From Marinobacterium lutimaris (GTDB taxonomy: Bacteria > Pseudomonadota > Gammaproteobacteria > Pseudomonadales > Balneatricaceae): a DNA stretch of 64,000 nt. The first letter of the stretch is position 1. Every line of letters starts with the position of its first letter. Shown here one piece after another: positions 9,379-18,654 of this stretch. The translations under genes were made by a program, and so were the position numbers. The notes below the pieces were generated by a model. It searched no databases. It worked only from the letters and a program-made list of their open reading frames with translations, and had not been told where the DNA came from. The stretch is from assembly GCF_900108065.1 (NCBI RefSeq), contig NZ_FNVQ01000007.1, positions 62,001 to 126,000 of the forward strand, read 5' to 3'.

Positions 9379-9463
9379 ACTTGATGGCCAGAAATCTGTT
9401 CATGGCATCTCAGGCTTGCCAGGTTTTGCCTGGTTCGAAGGATTGATAAGGGAGCAAACCGCA

Positions 9464-10774
9464 ATGGCTCGAAAAATGGTACGCAGCAGTTTGGGTGTAG
9501 CACTGGCGTCGGTAATGGCATTCAATGCCCAGGCCGCAACCCAGATCGAGTGGTGGCACGCCATGGGCGGCACCCTGGGGGAAAAGATCAACGAGATCGC
9601 CGCCGGGTTTAACGCCAGCCAGGATGACTACGAGGTCAAACCGGTGTTCAAAGGCAACTACACCGAGACCATGACCGCTGCCGTAGCCGCGTTTCGTGCC
9701 AAGCAACAGCCGCATATCGTGCAGGTGTTCGAGGTCGGTACCGCGTCGATGATGGCCGCCGAAGGCGCCGTCTACCCGACCTGGAAACTGATGGAAGACG
9801 CCGGCGAAGCCTTCGATCCGGATAACTACCTCAGCGCCATCACCGGCTACTACACCAGCGACGACGGCAAGATGCTGTCGATGCCGTTCAACAGCTCCAC
9901 ACCGGTGCTCTACTACAACGCCGATGCGTTAGAGAAAGCCGGCGCCGAGCCGCCAAAAACCTGGGAAGATATGGGCCAGGTCGGTCAGAAACTGCTGGAT
10001 GCCGGTTACAAGTGCGGCTTCACCACCGGCTGGCAGTCCTGGGTGCAGCTGGAGAACTTCAGCGCCCGCCAGGATATTCCCTTTGCCTCCAACAACAACG
10101 GTTTCTCCGGTCTGGATACGGTGCTGGAGTTCAACAGCGACAAGCATGTGCAGCATATCGCCCAGCTGGCCGACTGGCAGAAGAGCGGCATCTTCGGCTA
10201 CGGCGGTCGTCGCTCCGACAGCCTGCCGAAGTTCTACAGCGGCGAATGCGCCATGTATATGGGTTCTTCTGCGTCCTATTCCGGCGTGAAAAGCAGCGTG
10301 CAGGATTTCGAGTTTGGCGTAGCTCAGCTGCCGTACTGGCAGTCGATGATCGATAGCCCGAAAAACACCATCATCGGTGGCGCTACGCTCTGGACTCTGC
10401 AGGGGCATGACAGTGAAGACTACAAGGGCGTGGCCCAATTCTTTACTTACCTCTCTTCACCGGAAGTGCAGGCGGACTGGCACCAGTTCACTGGTTATCT
10501 GCCGATCACTCATGCCGCCGCCGAACTGACCCGTGAGCAGGGCTTCTATGCGGCAAACCCTGGCACCGATGTGGCGATCACCCAGATGACCAGCGGTGAG
10601 CCGACGGCCAACTCCAAGGGGCTGCGTCTGGGTAACTTTGTACAGATCCGTGACGTGATCAACGAAGAGCTGGAGAAGGTCTGGGCCGGCGATGCCTCCG
10701 CCAAGGACGCTCTGGATGAAGCGGTGGAGCGCGGTAACGACCTGCTGCGCAAGTTTGAACGCGCCAATCGCTGA
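9464..10774 (+). CDS. ugpB: Glycerol-3-phosphate-binding protein UgpB
   Basis: A 436-residue periplasmic binding protein of the UgpBAEC importer, which takes up sn-glycerol-3-phosphate and glycerophosphodiesters. The signal peptide is MARKMVRSSLGVALASVMAFNAQA, and the mature start ATQIEWWHAMGGTLGEKINE matches UgpB closely, as do PFNSSTPVLYYNADALEKAG and WQSWVQLENFSA. An in-frame upstream GTG/ATG region exists, but the ATG at 9464 has GGGAG before it and gives a clean signal peptide. It heads ugpB-A-E-C-Q-glpR-HAD. Regulation by phosphate (PhoB) is known in E. coli, but no clear Pho box was seen; paired GTTCATTT sites lie upstream. Confidence 0.95.
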   Translation: MARKMVRSSLGVALASVMAFNAQAATQIEWWHAMGGTLGEKINEIAAGFNASQDDYEVKPVFKGNYTETMTAAVAAFRAKQQPHIVQVFEVGTASMMAAEGAVYPTWKLMEDAGEAFDPDNYLSAITGYYTSDDGKMLSMPFNSSTPVLYYNADALEKAGAEPPKTWEDMGQVGQKLLDAGYKCGFTTGWQSWVQLENFSARQDIPFASNNNGFSGLDTVLEFNSDKHVQHIAQLADWQKSGIFGYGGRRSDSLPKFYSGECAMYMGSSASYSGVKSSVQDFEFGVAQLPYWQSMIDSPKNTIIGGATLWTLQGHDSEDYKGVAQFFTYLSSPEVQADWHQFTGYLPITHAAAELTREQGFYAANPGTDVAITQMTSGEPTANSKGLRLGNFVQIRDVINEELEKVWAGDASAKDALDEAVERGNDLLRKFERANR

Positions 10775-10789
10775 TTCGTAACAGGGAGC

Positions 10790-10820
10790 ACCGGTGCCTC
10801 GGCTTGTCCGAGGTGCCGGT
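10790..10820 (+). other. Hairpin between ugpB and ugpA
   Basis: ACCGGTGCCTCGG pairs with CCGAGGTGCCGGT around a CTTGT loop: 13 bp with two G-U pairs, ending 10 nt before the ugpA ATG. There is no U tract. It sits where binding-protein operons often carry a stem that stabilises the upstream message and limits downstream expression. It also covers a GTG that could be read as an earlier ugpA start. Confidence 0.6.
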
Positions 10821-10829
10821 CATTTCGTT

Positions 10830-11726
10830 ATGTCCAATATAAGTTCTGAACGCGTGCCGGCTTTCGATAGCCATTGGCTGCCCTGGCTGCTGGTGCTGCC
10901 GCAGTTGCTGATCACGCTGGTGTTTTTTATCTGGCCCGCCGCCCAGGCGGTGTGGCAGTCGTTCCTGATGGAAGATGCCTTTGGGCTCTCCACCGAGTTT
11001 GTCGGCCTGGAAAACTACCAGCTGCTGTTCACCGATCCGGGCTACTACAAAACCCTCTGGACCACCGTCATCTTCAGTGCCGGCGTGACGGCGCTCTCCA
11101 TGGGGCTGTCGTTGACCCTGGCGGTGATGGCAGACCAGGTGGTGCGCGGCGCCCAGGTCTACAAGACGCTGTTGATCTGGCCCTATGCCGTGGCACCCGC
11201 GATCGCCGGTGTGCTCTGGCTATTCATGTTCCATCCCACCGTGGGTGTGCTGGCGTATCTGCTGGATCAGCTGGGTTACGAGTGGAACCACTTTCTCAAT
11301 GGCGATCAGGCGATGCTGCTGGTGATTATCGCCTCCGCCTGGAAGCAGATCAGTTACAACTTTCTGTTTTTTCTTGCCGGATTGCAGGCGATCCCGCGCT
11401 CACTGCATGAGGCGGCGGCCATCGATGGCGCAGGTCCGCTGCGGCGCTTTATCACCATCACTTTTCCGTTGCTGTCGCCGACTACCTTCTTCTTGCTTGT
11501 GATCAACGTGGTGTACGCGTTTTTTGAAACCTTCGGCGTGATTCACGCGGTCACCCAGGGCGGGCCCGGCGATGCCACGCGTACCCTGGTGTACAACGTC
11601 TATGACGACGGTTTTGTCGGTCTGGATCTGGGGGGCTCCGCGGCACAGTCGGTGGTGCTGATGCTGCTGGTGGGTGCACTCACCGTGGTGCAGTTCCGCT
11701 ATGTCGAGCGCAGGGTGCAGTACTGA
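10830..11726 (+). CDS. ugpA: Glycerol-3-phosphate ABC permease UgpA
   Basis: A 298-residue inner membrane permease, six predicted helices, pairing with UgpE. The sequence [24 protein letters not shown] aligns with the start of E. coli UgpA (295 residues). The coupling-helix motif typical of binding-protein-dependent permeases is [21 protein letters not shown] chose the ATG at 10830 for family length; a GTG at 10794 in the same frame has a better Shine-Dalgarno (GGGAG) but lies inside a strong hairpin. Between this gene and ugpE is a 26-bp tandem duplication. Confidence 0.94.
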   Translation: MSNISSERVPAFDSHWLPWLLVLPQLLITLVFFIWPAAQAVWQSFLMEDAFGLSTEFVGLENYQLLFTDPGYYKTLWTTVIFSAGVTALSMGLSLTLAVMADQVVRGAQVYKTLLIWPYAVAPAIAGVLWLFMFHPTVGVLAYLLDQLGYEWNHFLNGDQAMLLVIIASAWKQISYNFLFFLAGLQAIPRSLHEAAAIDGAGPLRRFITITFPLLSPTTFFLLVINVVYAFFETFGVIHAVTQGGPGDATRTLVYNVYDDGFVGLDLGGSAAQSVVLMLLVGALTVVQFRYVERRVQY

Positions 11727-11727
11727 A

Positions 11728-11779
11728 ATGGAGAGCTGAGGTTGAGAGCTGAGATGGAGAGCTAAGGTTGAGAGCTGAT
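11728..11779 (+). repeat. Two tandem 26-bp repeats before ugpE, each with a three-codon minigene
   Basis: Units 11728-11753 and 11754-11779 differ at two positions. Each starts ATGGAGAGC followed by a stop (TGA or TAA), so each encodes Met-Glu-Ser-stop, and each carries several GGAG/GAGAG purine blocks that resemble ribosome-binding sites. The second unit runs into the ugpE ATG at 11778. The duplication may tune ugpE translation or simply be a slippage product. Confidence 0.75.
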
Positions 11780-12626
11780 GGTTGAGAATCGATTCTGGCT
11801 GAACCTGATTAGCCACGGGGTGCTGGCGCTGGGCGTGCTGCTGGTGGCCTTTCCAATCTGGATCGCTTTTGTGGCGTCTACCTATCCGGCGCAGGCACTG
11901 GTGACTGGTACCGTGCCGCTCTGGCCCGGTGATCAGCTGCTGGAAAACTTTGGCCGTGTGCTGGGCACAGGCAGTGACTCATCGGTTGGCGTATCGGTGG
12001 CGCTGATGCTGTTCAACAGCCTGGTGATGGCGCTGGGGATCGCTTTGGGCAAGATCGCCATTTCCGTACTGGCGGCCTATGCCATCGTTTTTTTCCGCTT
12101 TCCGTTGCGGATGTTCTGCTTCTGGCTGATCTTCATGACGCTGATGCTGCCGGTGGAGGTACGCATCATCCCCACCTTTCAGGTGGTGGCGGATCTGGGA
12201 ATGCTGAACAGCTACACAGGGCTGACGCTGCCGCTGATCGCCAGCGCCACCGCCACCTTCCTGTTGCGTCAGTTCTTTATGACGGTACCGCCGGAGCTGG
12301 CGGAGGCGGCGCGGGTGGATGGTGCCGGCCCTATCCGTTTCCTGATCGATATCCTGCTGCCGCTGTCGCGCACCAACCTCGCGGCACTGTTCGTGATCAT
12401 GTTTATCTACGGCTGGAACCAGTATCTCTGGCCGCTGCTGATCACCACCAGCGAGGACTACTACACCGTGGTGATGGGGATCCAGCGGATGCTGGCGGTG
12501 GGGGACGGCGAGGTGGCCTGGAACGAGGTGATGCCAACCACTTTGCTGGCGCTGCTGCCGCCGGTGGGCGTGGTGCTGATGATGCAGCGCCTGTTCGTCA
12601 AGGGACTGATAGAAACCGAAAAGTAA
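11778..12626 (+). CDS. ugpE: Glycerol-3-phosphate ABC permease UgpE
   Basis: A 282-residue inner membrane permease and partner of UgpA. It is strikingly like E. coli UgpE (281 residues), including [37 protein letters not shown], the permease loop [16 protein letters not shown] and [11 protein letters not shown]. The start [16 protein letters not shown] matches the E. coli N-terminus, which supports the ATG at 11778. The ribosome-binding site lies in the second copy of the tandem repeat. UgpC follows after 10 bp. Confidence 0.96.
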   Translation: MVENRFWLNLISHGVLALGVLLVAFPIWIAFVASTYPAQALVTGTVPLWPGDQLLENFGRVLGTGSDSSVGVSVALMLFNSLVMALGIALGKIAISVLAAYAIVFFRFPLRMFCFWLIFMTLMLPVEVRIIPTFQVVADLGMLNSYTGLTLPLIASATATFLLRQFFMTVPPELAEAARVDGAGPIRFLIDILLPLSRTNLAALFVIMFIYGWNQYLWPLLITTSEDYYTVVMGIQRMLAVGDGEVAWNEVMPTTLLALLPPVGVVLMMQRLFVKGLIETEK

Positions 12627-12636
12627 GAGAACGGCC

Positions 12637-13731
12637 ATGGCTACACTGACACTGGATCAACTGAACAAAACCTACGACAACGGCCAGGTGGCGGTTCAAG
12701 GGCTGTCGATGGATATCGCCGATGGCGAGTTTATCGTGATTGTCGGGCCTTCGGGCTGCGGTAAATCCTCGCTGCTGCGGATGCTGGCGGGGCTAGAGCG
12801 GATCAGCGCCGGCGAGCTGAAAATCGGCGATCAGCGCGTCAACGAACTGGAACCGGCGAAGCGCGATATCGCCATGGTGTTTCAGAACTATGCGCTCTAT
12901 CCGCATATGAGTGTCTACGACAACATGGCCTATGGCCTGAAAAACCGCGGCTTCGACAAAGCCGAGATCAAACGCTGCGTCGAAGCCGCTGCCGAGACCC
13001 TGCAACTGGAACAGCTGCTGACACGCAAGCCGCGCCAGCTCTCCGGCGGGCAGCGCCAGCGCGTGGCCATGGGGCGGGCCATCGTGCGTAACCCCCAGGT
13101 GTTTCTGTTTGATGAGCCGCTCTCAAACCTGGATGCCAAGCTGCGTGTGCAGATGCGGATCGAGATTAAGCGGCTGCAGCGTGAGCTGGGTACCACGGCG
13201 GTCTATGTGACCCACGATCAGGTGGAGGCGATGACGCTGGCGGATCGCCTGGTGGTGATGCGCAACGGCGTCGCCGAGCAGATCGGCACGCCGATGGAGA
13301 TCTATAACCGTCCCGCGACACCTTTTGTAGCGGGCTTTATCGGTTCGCCGGCGATGAACTTCCTCGATGGCAGCCTGGCGCGAGGCCAACTTAGCATCGG
13401 TGAGCGCCAGATTCAGCTGCCGGAGTACGCTAATGCCTGTACTGAGTTTAACGAGCGCGTGCAGGTTGGCATCCGTCCCGAGCATCTGCACCGGATCATC
13501 CCCGGCCAGCCCGTCGAGGGCGTGCCGCTGGAGGTGGATGTGCAGCTGGCGGAGCCGCTGGGCGCCGATACGCTGCTGCATGGTCGGCTGGCGGGCACCG
13601 ATAATCAATTTACACTAAGGCTGCGAGGCGAGTATGTGGCCGCCGACGAGGAGCGCATCGCTCTGTCGCTGGATCCTTCGCAACTGCACCTTTTTGATAA
13701 ACAGAGTGGACAGAGGATCGAACCGTGTTGA
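12637..13731 (+). CDS. ugpC: Glycerol-3-phosphate ABC ATPase UgpC
   Basis: A 364-residue ATP-binding subunit of the Ugp importer, MalK-like. Walker A is [11 protein letters not shown], the signature [19 protein letters not shown], Walker [13 protein letters not shown], and the switch His in [15 protein letters not shown]. The C-terminal regulatory OB-fold region (about 240-360) includes [11 protein letters not shown]. Length is that of E. coli UgpC (356). It overlaps ugpQ by 7 bp, which suggests translational coupling of uptake and hydrolysis. Confidence 0.95.
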   Translation: MATLTLDQLNKTYDNGQVAVQGLSMDIADGEFIVIVGPSGCGKSSLLRMLAGLERISAGELKIGDQRVNELEPAKRDIAMVFQNYALYPHMSVYDNMAYGLKNRGFDKAEIKRCVEAAAETLQLEQLLTRKPRQLSGGQRQRVAMGRAIVRNPQVFLFDEPLSNLDAKLRVQMRIEIKRLQRELGTTAVYVTHDQVEAMTLADRLVVMRNGVAEQIGTPMEIYNRPATPFVAGFIGSPAMNFLDGSLARGQLSIGERQIQLPEYANACTEFNERVQVGIRPEHLHRIIPGQPVEGVPLEVDVQLAEPLGADTLLHGRLAGTDNQFTLRLRGEYVAADEERIALSLDPSQLHLFDKQSGQRIEPC

Positions 13732-14510
13732 AAACCGAGTCAGAGCGCGACTTAAGGCCAGGGGTTAAACCGCAGCTGCCAAAAATCATCGGCCATCGCG
13801 CCATCGCCTCGCTGGCGCCGGAAAATACACTGGGCGCGGTCCGAGAAGCGGCTCGTCAGGGCGTTAAATGGGTGGAGATGGATGTCAGCCTGCTGGCGGA
13901 CGATACGCCGGTGATCCACCATGACCCGACGCTGGAACGCCTCTCCAATGCGACGGGCACCCTCTGTGAAATGCAGCTGGCCGATCTGGCCGGTGTGAAT
14001 GTGGCGGCACGGTTCGAAGGCTGGGGCGTCGAGCCGGTGCCGACCCTTCGAGAGATGCTGGCGCTGCTGACCGAGCTGAAGCTGGGATTCAACCTGGAGA
14101 TCAAGGATCAGGGGCTGGATCCGGCCAGAGTGGTTGCGGCGATCGCGCCGGAGCTCTGCGCTTTTGATCCCGCGCGGCTGGTGATCTCCAGCTTCAGCGA
14201 AGCGCTGTTACAAGAGTGCCAGCGCCAACTGCCCGAGCTTGCGCGCGGTCTGCTGCTCTCTGAGTTGGAAGGGAATTGGAGCGATAAGCTCGAGTCGTTG
14301 CAGGCGTTCAGCCTCCACAGCCACTGGCGTGCGCTCAATGAACAGACCATCGCCCAGGCAAAAGCGGTTGGCTGTCGCGTGCTGACCTGGACCGTTAACG
14401 ATATTGAGGAGGCGCAGCGTCTGCTGCAGCTGGGTGTGGATTCCGTTATCACCGATATTCCCCAGCAGTTTGGCTCAGAGTATGACAGGGAGCTGGATGA
14501 AGCTCAGTGA
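13725..14510 (+). CDS. ugpQ: Glycerophosphodiester phosphodiesterase UgpQ
   Basis: A 261-residue cytoplasmic GDPD-family enzyme cleaving glycerophosphodiesters to glycerol-3-phosphate and an alcohol. The family signatures are present: [18 protein letters not shown], then [18 protein letters not shown] and FNLEIKDQG with metal-binding Glu/Asp, and a C-terminal [12 protein letters not shown]. The usual HRG has become HRA, a mild variation. The start is a GTG (13725) with AGAGGA upstream, overlapping ugpC. As in E. coli it is the hydrolase that follows the Ugp transporter. Confidence 0.93.
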   Translation: MLKTESERDLRPGVKPQLPKIIGHRAIASLAPENTLGAVREAARQGVKWVEMDVSLLADDTPVIHHDPTLERLSNATGTLCEMQLADLAGVNVAARFEGWGVEPVPTLREMLALLTELKLGFNLEIKDQGLDPARVVAAIAPELCAFDPARLVISSFSEALLQECQRQLPELARGLLLSELEGNWSDKLESLQAFSLHSHWRALNEQTIAQAKAVGCRVLTWTVNDIEEAQRLLQLGVDSVITDIPQQFGSEYDRELDEAQ

Positions 14511-15294
14511 ACGCCAGCAACGGATCGTCGATACGCTCAGGGAGAGCGAAGAGCTCGGCGTGGATGAGCTGGCGCAGCGCTTCGATGTCTCAACCCAGAC
14601 CATCCGCAAGGATATCAACCAGCTCTCCGAGGCGGGACTGACGCGGCGTATCCATGGTGGCATAGCGCTTCCCGCCAGCGGCCGCAATATCTCCTTCCGT
14701 TCCCGCCAGGCTACCAATGTGAGCGCCAAACGCGCCATGGCTAGGGCCTGCGCCGAGCTTATTCCCGATGGCGCCTCGGTGTTTCTCGGCATAGGCACCA
14801 GTGTGGCGCTGCTGGCCGAGGCGCTGACTGAGCGTCGCGATCTGCGCGTGCTCACCAATAACCTGGATGTGGCCGAGCTGCTTTGCGATTATCCACAGAT
14901 CGGCGTATCGCTCAGCGGAGGCCAGTTGCGCCATAGCGACCGGGATCTGGTGGGTGGCGCGGCGGTGGATTTTATCCGCGCTCACCGGGTCGATTTTGGC
15001 GTCGTTGGCGCCGGTGGGCTGGATAGCGAAGCGGGTATGCTCGATTTCGACCCTCGCGAGGCAGAGGTCAGCCGCACCATCCTGGCCTGTGCCCGCCAGC
15101 GGATTCTGCTGGTGGACCGGAGCAAATGGCGGCGCCGGGCGATGGTAGTAGTCGATGATTTCAATGCACTGGATCTGATGGTGACAGACGCCCTGCCCGA
15201 AGACGGGGCAGCTGTGCTGGCAAGGGCAGGCGTTCAGGTGGTAGAAGCCCTCGGCGTGAATGGAAAGAACGAAACAGAGAGCGCTAACCGATGA
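14497..15294 (+). CDS. DeoR-family regulator, GlpR-like
   Basis: A 265-residue transcriptional regulator. The N-terminal helix-turn-helix ([20 protein letters not shown], then FDVSTQTIRKDINQLSEAG and RIHGG) is the DeoR signature. The C-terminal sensor domain resembles ribose-5-phosphate isomerase and shows FLGIGTSVALLAEAL and VLTNNLDVAELL. GlpR proteins of this class sense glycerol-3-phosphate, which fits its place in the ugp operon. The ATG at 14497 has GGGAG before it and overlaps ugpQ by 14 bp. The stop overlaps the next gene by 4 bp. It likely represses the operon through sites upstream of ugpB. Confidence 0.9.
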   Translation: MKLSERQQRIVDTLRESEELGVDELAQRFDVSTQTIRKDINQLSEAGLTRRIHGGIALPASGRNISFRSRQATNVSAKRAMARACAELIPDGASVFLGIGTSVALLAEALTERRDLRVLTNNLDVAELLCDYPQIGVSLSGGQLRHSDRDLVGGAAVDFIRAHRVDFGVVGAGGLDSEAGMLDFDPREAEVSRTILACARQRILLVDRSKWRRRAMVVVDDFNALDLMVTDALPEDGAAVLARAGVQVVEALGVNGKNETESANR

Positions 15295-16073
15295 GTCAAT
15301 TCGATGCCGAACAACTGAACCGGATCCGTTTTCTGCTCACCGATGTGGACGATACGCTGACCAGCGATGGCCTTATCCTGCCCGATACCCTGGCGATGAT
15401 CTATCGGCTGGAAGAGGCGGGTATCCATGTGATTCCGATCACCGGCGCCTGCGCCGGCTGGTGTGACCATATGGCGCGGGCCTGGCCGGTGAGTGCGGTA
15501 ATTGGTGAGAACGGCGCGTTCCATATGCGTCGCAGCGACAAGGGTTTCGAACGCTGTGACTGGACGCAGGAAGCGCAGATGCGCAGCGATCAGGCGGAGG
15601 TCAAAGCGCTGATCGAGTCGTTGATCCTGCCGGCTTATCCCGGGCTTTCACTGGCGGCGGATCAGCCTTACCGACTGGCCGATGTGGCGATCGATATTGG
15701 TCAGGATGCCAGGCTGGATCAGGCCCAGGTGGCTGAGATTATCGAGCGGCTGCATCAGCGAGGTATCAACGCTCGAGCCAGCTCTATCCATATCAACGCC
15801 TGGCGCGGCAGTTTCAGCAAATACGCCATGGCGGTGAAACTGCTCTACGACTTGTATGGCCTTAGCGGTGCGCAGCTGCAGGAGCAGGTGGCGTTTGTGG
15901 GTGATTCCGCCAATGACGAAACCATGTTCGAGGGTCTCAGCTGCACCTTTGGCGTGGCCAATATCGCCAGGGCGTTGCCCTATATGAAACATCGGCCAGC
16001 TGAAGTGCTCAGCCAGCCGATGGGGGCGGGTTTTGTGGAGCTTGGCGAGCGGTTGCTGGCCGCCCGCGCTTAG
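15291..16073 (+). CDS. HAD-superfamily (type IIB-like) phosphatase
   Basis: A 260-residue cytoplasmic HAD hydrolase. Motif I is LLTDVDDTLTSDG (nucleophile Asp18 and acid Asp20), motif II is IPITGACAGWC, and motif IV is FVGDSANDETMFEG. The cap is inserted between motifs II and III, as in Cof-type phosphatases. It starts within an ATGA overlap with the GlpR-like gene and ends the ugp operon. Position suggests that it dephosphorylates a product of glycerophosphodiester breakdown such as glycerol-3-phosphate, but this is inferred; the sequence does not fix the substrate. The first 60 residues fit the family well. Confidence 0.85.
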   Translation: MSQFDAEQLNRIRFLLTDVDDTLTSDGLILPDTLAMIYRLEEAGIHVIPITGACAGWCDHMARAWPVSAVIGENGAFHMRRSDKGFERCDWTQEAQMRSDQAEVKALIESLILPAYPGLSLAADQPYRLADVAIDIGQDARLDQAQVAEIIERLHQRGINARASSIHINAWRGSFSKYAMAVKLLYDLYGLSGAQLQEQVAFVGDSANDETMFEGLSCTFGVANIARALPYMKHRPAEVLSQPMGAGFVELGERLLAARA

Positions 16074-16093
16074 TCAGCCTGACCTCAGGCTGA
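16074..16093. other. Inverted repeat at the HAD/fumC convergence
   Basis: TCAGCCTGA and TCAGGCTGA, 9-bp arms with a two-base spacer, covering the fumC stop codon. It may help end transcription from both sides, but neither strand shows a U tract. Confidence 0.4.
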
Positions 16094-17455
16094 GGGTCCG
16101 GTGAGCTGAGCCGGGTCCAGCATCTGCTCCAGTTCCTCTCGGCTCAGGTCGGTTTCCTGCTCCACCACGTCGATGATCGGACGACCCTCGGCGTAGGCCT
16201 GTTTCGCCAGCGCAGCGGCCTTCTCATAGCCGATGACGCGGTTCAGCGCGGTGACCAGAATCGGGTTTCGCGACAGAGCCGCGTTGATCACATCCTCCCG
16301 CACCTTGAAGCTGCGGATCGCCTTGTCTGCCAGACTCTCGGCCGCATTGCTCAGCAGCGCGATGCTGTCCAGCAGGTTGTAGGCGATCACCGGCAGCATC
16401 ACGTTAAGCTGGAAATTGCTGCGCTGGGCGCTGAGCGCCACGGTGGTGTCGTTGCCGCACACCTGCATACAGGTCATCAGCACCGCTTCCGGAATCACCG
16501 GGTTCACCTTGCCGGGCATGATCGATGAGCCTGGCTGCAGGGCTTCCAGCTCGATCTCGCCAAGCCCCGCCAGCGGGCCGGAGTTCATCCAGCGCAGGTC
16601 ATCGGCGATCTTGATCATGGAAGTGGCGCAGGTGCGCAGGTTAGCGGAGAGCTCCAGCGCCGTGTCCTGGCTCGACAGTGCGGTAAAGCGGTTTGGTGCC
16701 GGCGACAGCGTCATCCCGGTGCGGGCGCTGAGGTTGCGGCAGAACAGGCGCGGGAAGGTGGCCGGTGAGTTGATGCCGGTGCCGACGGCGGTACCGCCCT
16801 GGGCCAGCTCCGCCAGGCGCGGTGCGGTCTGTTCCAGCCTTTCTACCGACGCCTTGATCTGCTGCTGCCAGCCGCTCAGTTCCTGTCCCATCGTGACCGG
16901 CATCGCGTCCATCAGATGGGTACGGCCGGTTTTGACCAGGTCCTTAAGGTCGGAACTCTTGCGGCGGATCGCATTTTTCAAGTGGCGCAGCGCAGGGATC
17001 AGCTTGAGCTGCAGCTCGCTCAGGGCACTCAGGTGCAGCGCCGTGGGGATCACGTCGTTGGAGCTCTGGCTCATATTGATATGATCGTTGGGGTGCAGCT
17101 TGAGCCCTGCGTCTTTCTCGATCAGGTGGGAGAGCACCTCGTTCATGTTCATGTTGCTGCTGGTGCCGGAACCAGTCTGGAAAACATCAACCGGAAACTG
17201 CTCATGAAACTCGCCGGCGACGATCCGGTCGCAGGCGGCGATGATCGCTTTACTGTGCTCTTCTTCGAGCAGGCCCAGCTCCGCGTTGGTCTGGGCACAG
17301 GCCGCCTTGATCTGCGCCAGGGCGACAAGAAACGGCGCCGGCATGCGGCGGTCACTGATCTGGAAGTTGTTTACGGCTCGCTGGGTCTGGGCGCCGTAAA
17401 GCGCTTCCTCAGGTACTTCGACCTGGCCCAGGCTGTCATGTTCTGTGCGCGTCAT
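16085..17455 (-). CDS. fumC: Fumarate hydratase, class II
   Basis: A 456-residue cytoplasmic enzyme interconverting fumarate and malate without an iron-sulfur cluster. Class II signatures are clear: GSGTSSNMNMNEV (about residues 97-109), the substrate region NDHINMSQSSNDV, TGRTHLMDA, and the flexible catalytic loop GSSIMPGKVNPV. Length is near E. coli FumC (467). The ATG has a strong AAGGAGG upstream. It converges with the HAD gene across 11 bp. Oxygen-stable fumarases are often induced by iron limitation or oxidative stress; no Fur or SoxS box was recognised here. Confidence 0.95.
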   Translation of the reverse strand: MTRTEHDSLGQVEVPEEALYGAQTQRAVNNFQISDRRMPAPFLVALAQIKAACAQTNAELGLLEEEHSKAIIAACDRIVAGEFHEQFPVDVFQTGSGTSSNMNMNEVLSHLIEKDAGLKLHPNDHINMSQSSNDVIPTALHLSALSELQLKLIPALRHLKNAIRRKSSDLKDLVKTGRTHLMDAMPVTMGQELSGWQQQIKASVERLEQTAPRLAELAQGGTAVGTGINSPATFPRLFCRNLSARTGMTLSPAPNRFTALSSQDTALELSANLRTCATSMIKIADDLRWMNSGPLAGLGEIELEALQPGSSIMPGKVNPVIPEAVLMTCMQVCGNDTTVALSAQRSNFQLNVMLPVIAYNLLDSIALLSNAAESLADKAIRSFKVREDVINAALSRNPILVTALNRVIGYEKAAALAKQAYAEGRPIIDVVEQETDLSREELEQMLDPAQLTGPSA

Positions 17456-17555
17456 ACACCCTCCTTTGTGTCTGTTTCCACTGGTGCCTGCCCAAAACTC
17501 AGGGGTTCCGAGACAGACGCTCAGAGTATCTTTGAGTATGGTTTACATCGACGGA

Positions 17556-17584
17556 ATCACAACAGACGGGCGGTCTGTTGTGAT
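17556..17584. promoter_or_regulatory. Perfect 12-bp inverted repeat upstream of fumC
   Basis: ATCACAACAGAC and GTCTGTTGTGAT are perfectly complementary around GGGCG. The site lies about 100 bp upstream of fumC and 186 bp upstream of the alpha/beta hydrolase. The divergent gap (17456-17769) is otherwise AT-richer promoter-like sequence without a gene. The repeat could be an operator or a transcribed hairpin. Confidence 0.45.
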
Positions 17585-17769
17585 CCAGCCACACTTCCAC
17601 TCTATGTGGCAGATAATACTTGGATAAGTTTCAATCGGATGTTGCTTCTATAGAGCGTAAGGCGAGCTCAGTCTCGGCGGGTTATAGTAGAGATCTGCCC
17701 GGCACAGGAGACAGCGCCGGATCTGCACAGCTTTCGGGATAAAAATAAAAAGGCGGCGGGAGGATAGCG

Positions 17770-18645
17770 ATGCGACGGGGAAACATACTCTCTTTGGATA
17801 GCGGCGGGTTTCATCGCCTGCATTACCAGGAGTGGGGTAGCGCCAGTAACGAACGGGTGCTGATCTGCGTTCATGGTATGGCGCGCAACAGTCGGGATTT
17901 TGACGAGCTGGCGCTGGCACTGAGTCGCAATTATCGCGTCATCTGCCCGGACCTGCCGGGCCGGGGCGAGAGTGACTGGCTTGCCAACCCGAAGGATTAC
18001 TCCCTGGTGCAGTATGTTCAGGATATGGTCGCGCTGATCGCCCGGGTCGATGCTGCCCGCGTGGACTGGATCGGCACCTCCCTCGGTGGGCTGATCGGCA
18101 TCTGTCTGGCGGCGCAGCCGAATACGCCGATCCGCCGCCTGGTCCTGAATGATATCGGCCCGTTCATCCCCCAAGCGGCGCTGCAGCGAATCGCCGGCTA
18201 CCTGGGGGATCACCGCTTCGATGACGAAAGCGCCATGGAGAGTTGGCTGCGTGATCTCTACACCGCTTTCAGTGGCCTCAGTGACCGCCAGTGGCAACAT
18301 CTGGTGACCCACGGCCAGCGCCAGTGCGACGATGGTCGGCTGGGGTTGCACTATGACCCGGCCATTGCCGTTAACGCCGCAGAGAACTCCCGGGCGGATG
18401 TGGATATCTGGTCGCTCTGGGAGCGGGTAGATTGTCCACAGCTACTGCTGCACGGGCGAGAATCCGATGTGCTCAGGCTGGAAACAGTGCAGCAGATGCA
18501 GAGCCGGCGGCCGGATCTGCAGGTACACAGCCTGGATGGGATAGGCCATGCGCCGGCCCTGATGAGCAAAGATCAGATCACACTGCTGGTTGATTGGCTG
18601 CGCGCCACCCAATCCCAGGTATTTACGGATAAAGAGGAGCTGTAA
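17770..18645 (+). CDS. Alpha/beta-fold hydrolase
   Basis: A 291-residue soluble hydrolase. The oxyanion segment ICVHGMARNSRDFDELA is followed by ICPDLPGRGESDWL, the nucleophile elbow GTSLGG (Ser in about residue 100), an acid region LLLHGRESDVL and the catalytic His in LDGIGHAPALM. This is the layout of small-molecule esterases and C-C hydrolases. The substrate is unknown. It ends 9 bp before the kinase gene at 18655, so the two probably form an operon. No export signal is present. Confidence 0.85.
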   Translation: MRRGNILSLDSGGFHRLHYQEWGSASNERVLICVHGMARNSRDFDELALALSRNYRVICPDLPGRGESDWLANPKDYSLVQYVQDMVALIARVDAARVDWIGTSLGGLIGICLAAQPNTPIRRLVLNDIGPFIPQAALQRIAGYLGDHRFDDESAMESWLRDLYTAFSGLSDRQWQHLVTHGQRQCDDGRLGLHYDPAIAVNAAENSRADVDIWSLWERVDCPQLLLHGRESDVLRLETVQQMQSRRPDLQVHSLDGIGHAPALMSKDQITLLVDWLRATQSQVFTDKEEL

Positions 18646-18654
18646 AGAGAAACT

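Noticed and set aside
9380-9463. Pho box in front of ugpB
   Set aside because: CTGTTCAT near 9396 is only a weak match and no second copy occurs at the required 11-bp step.
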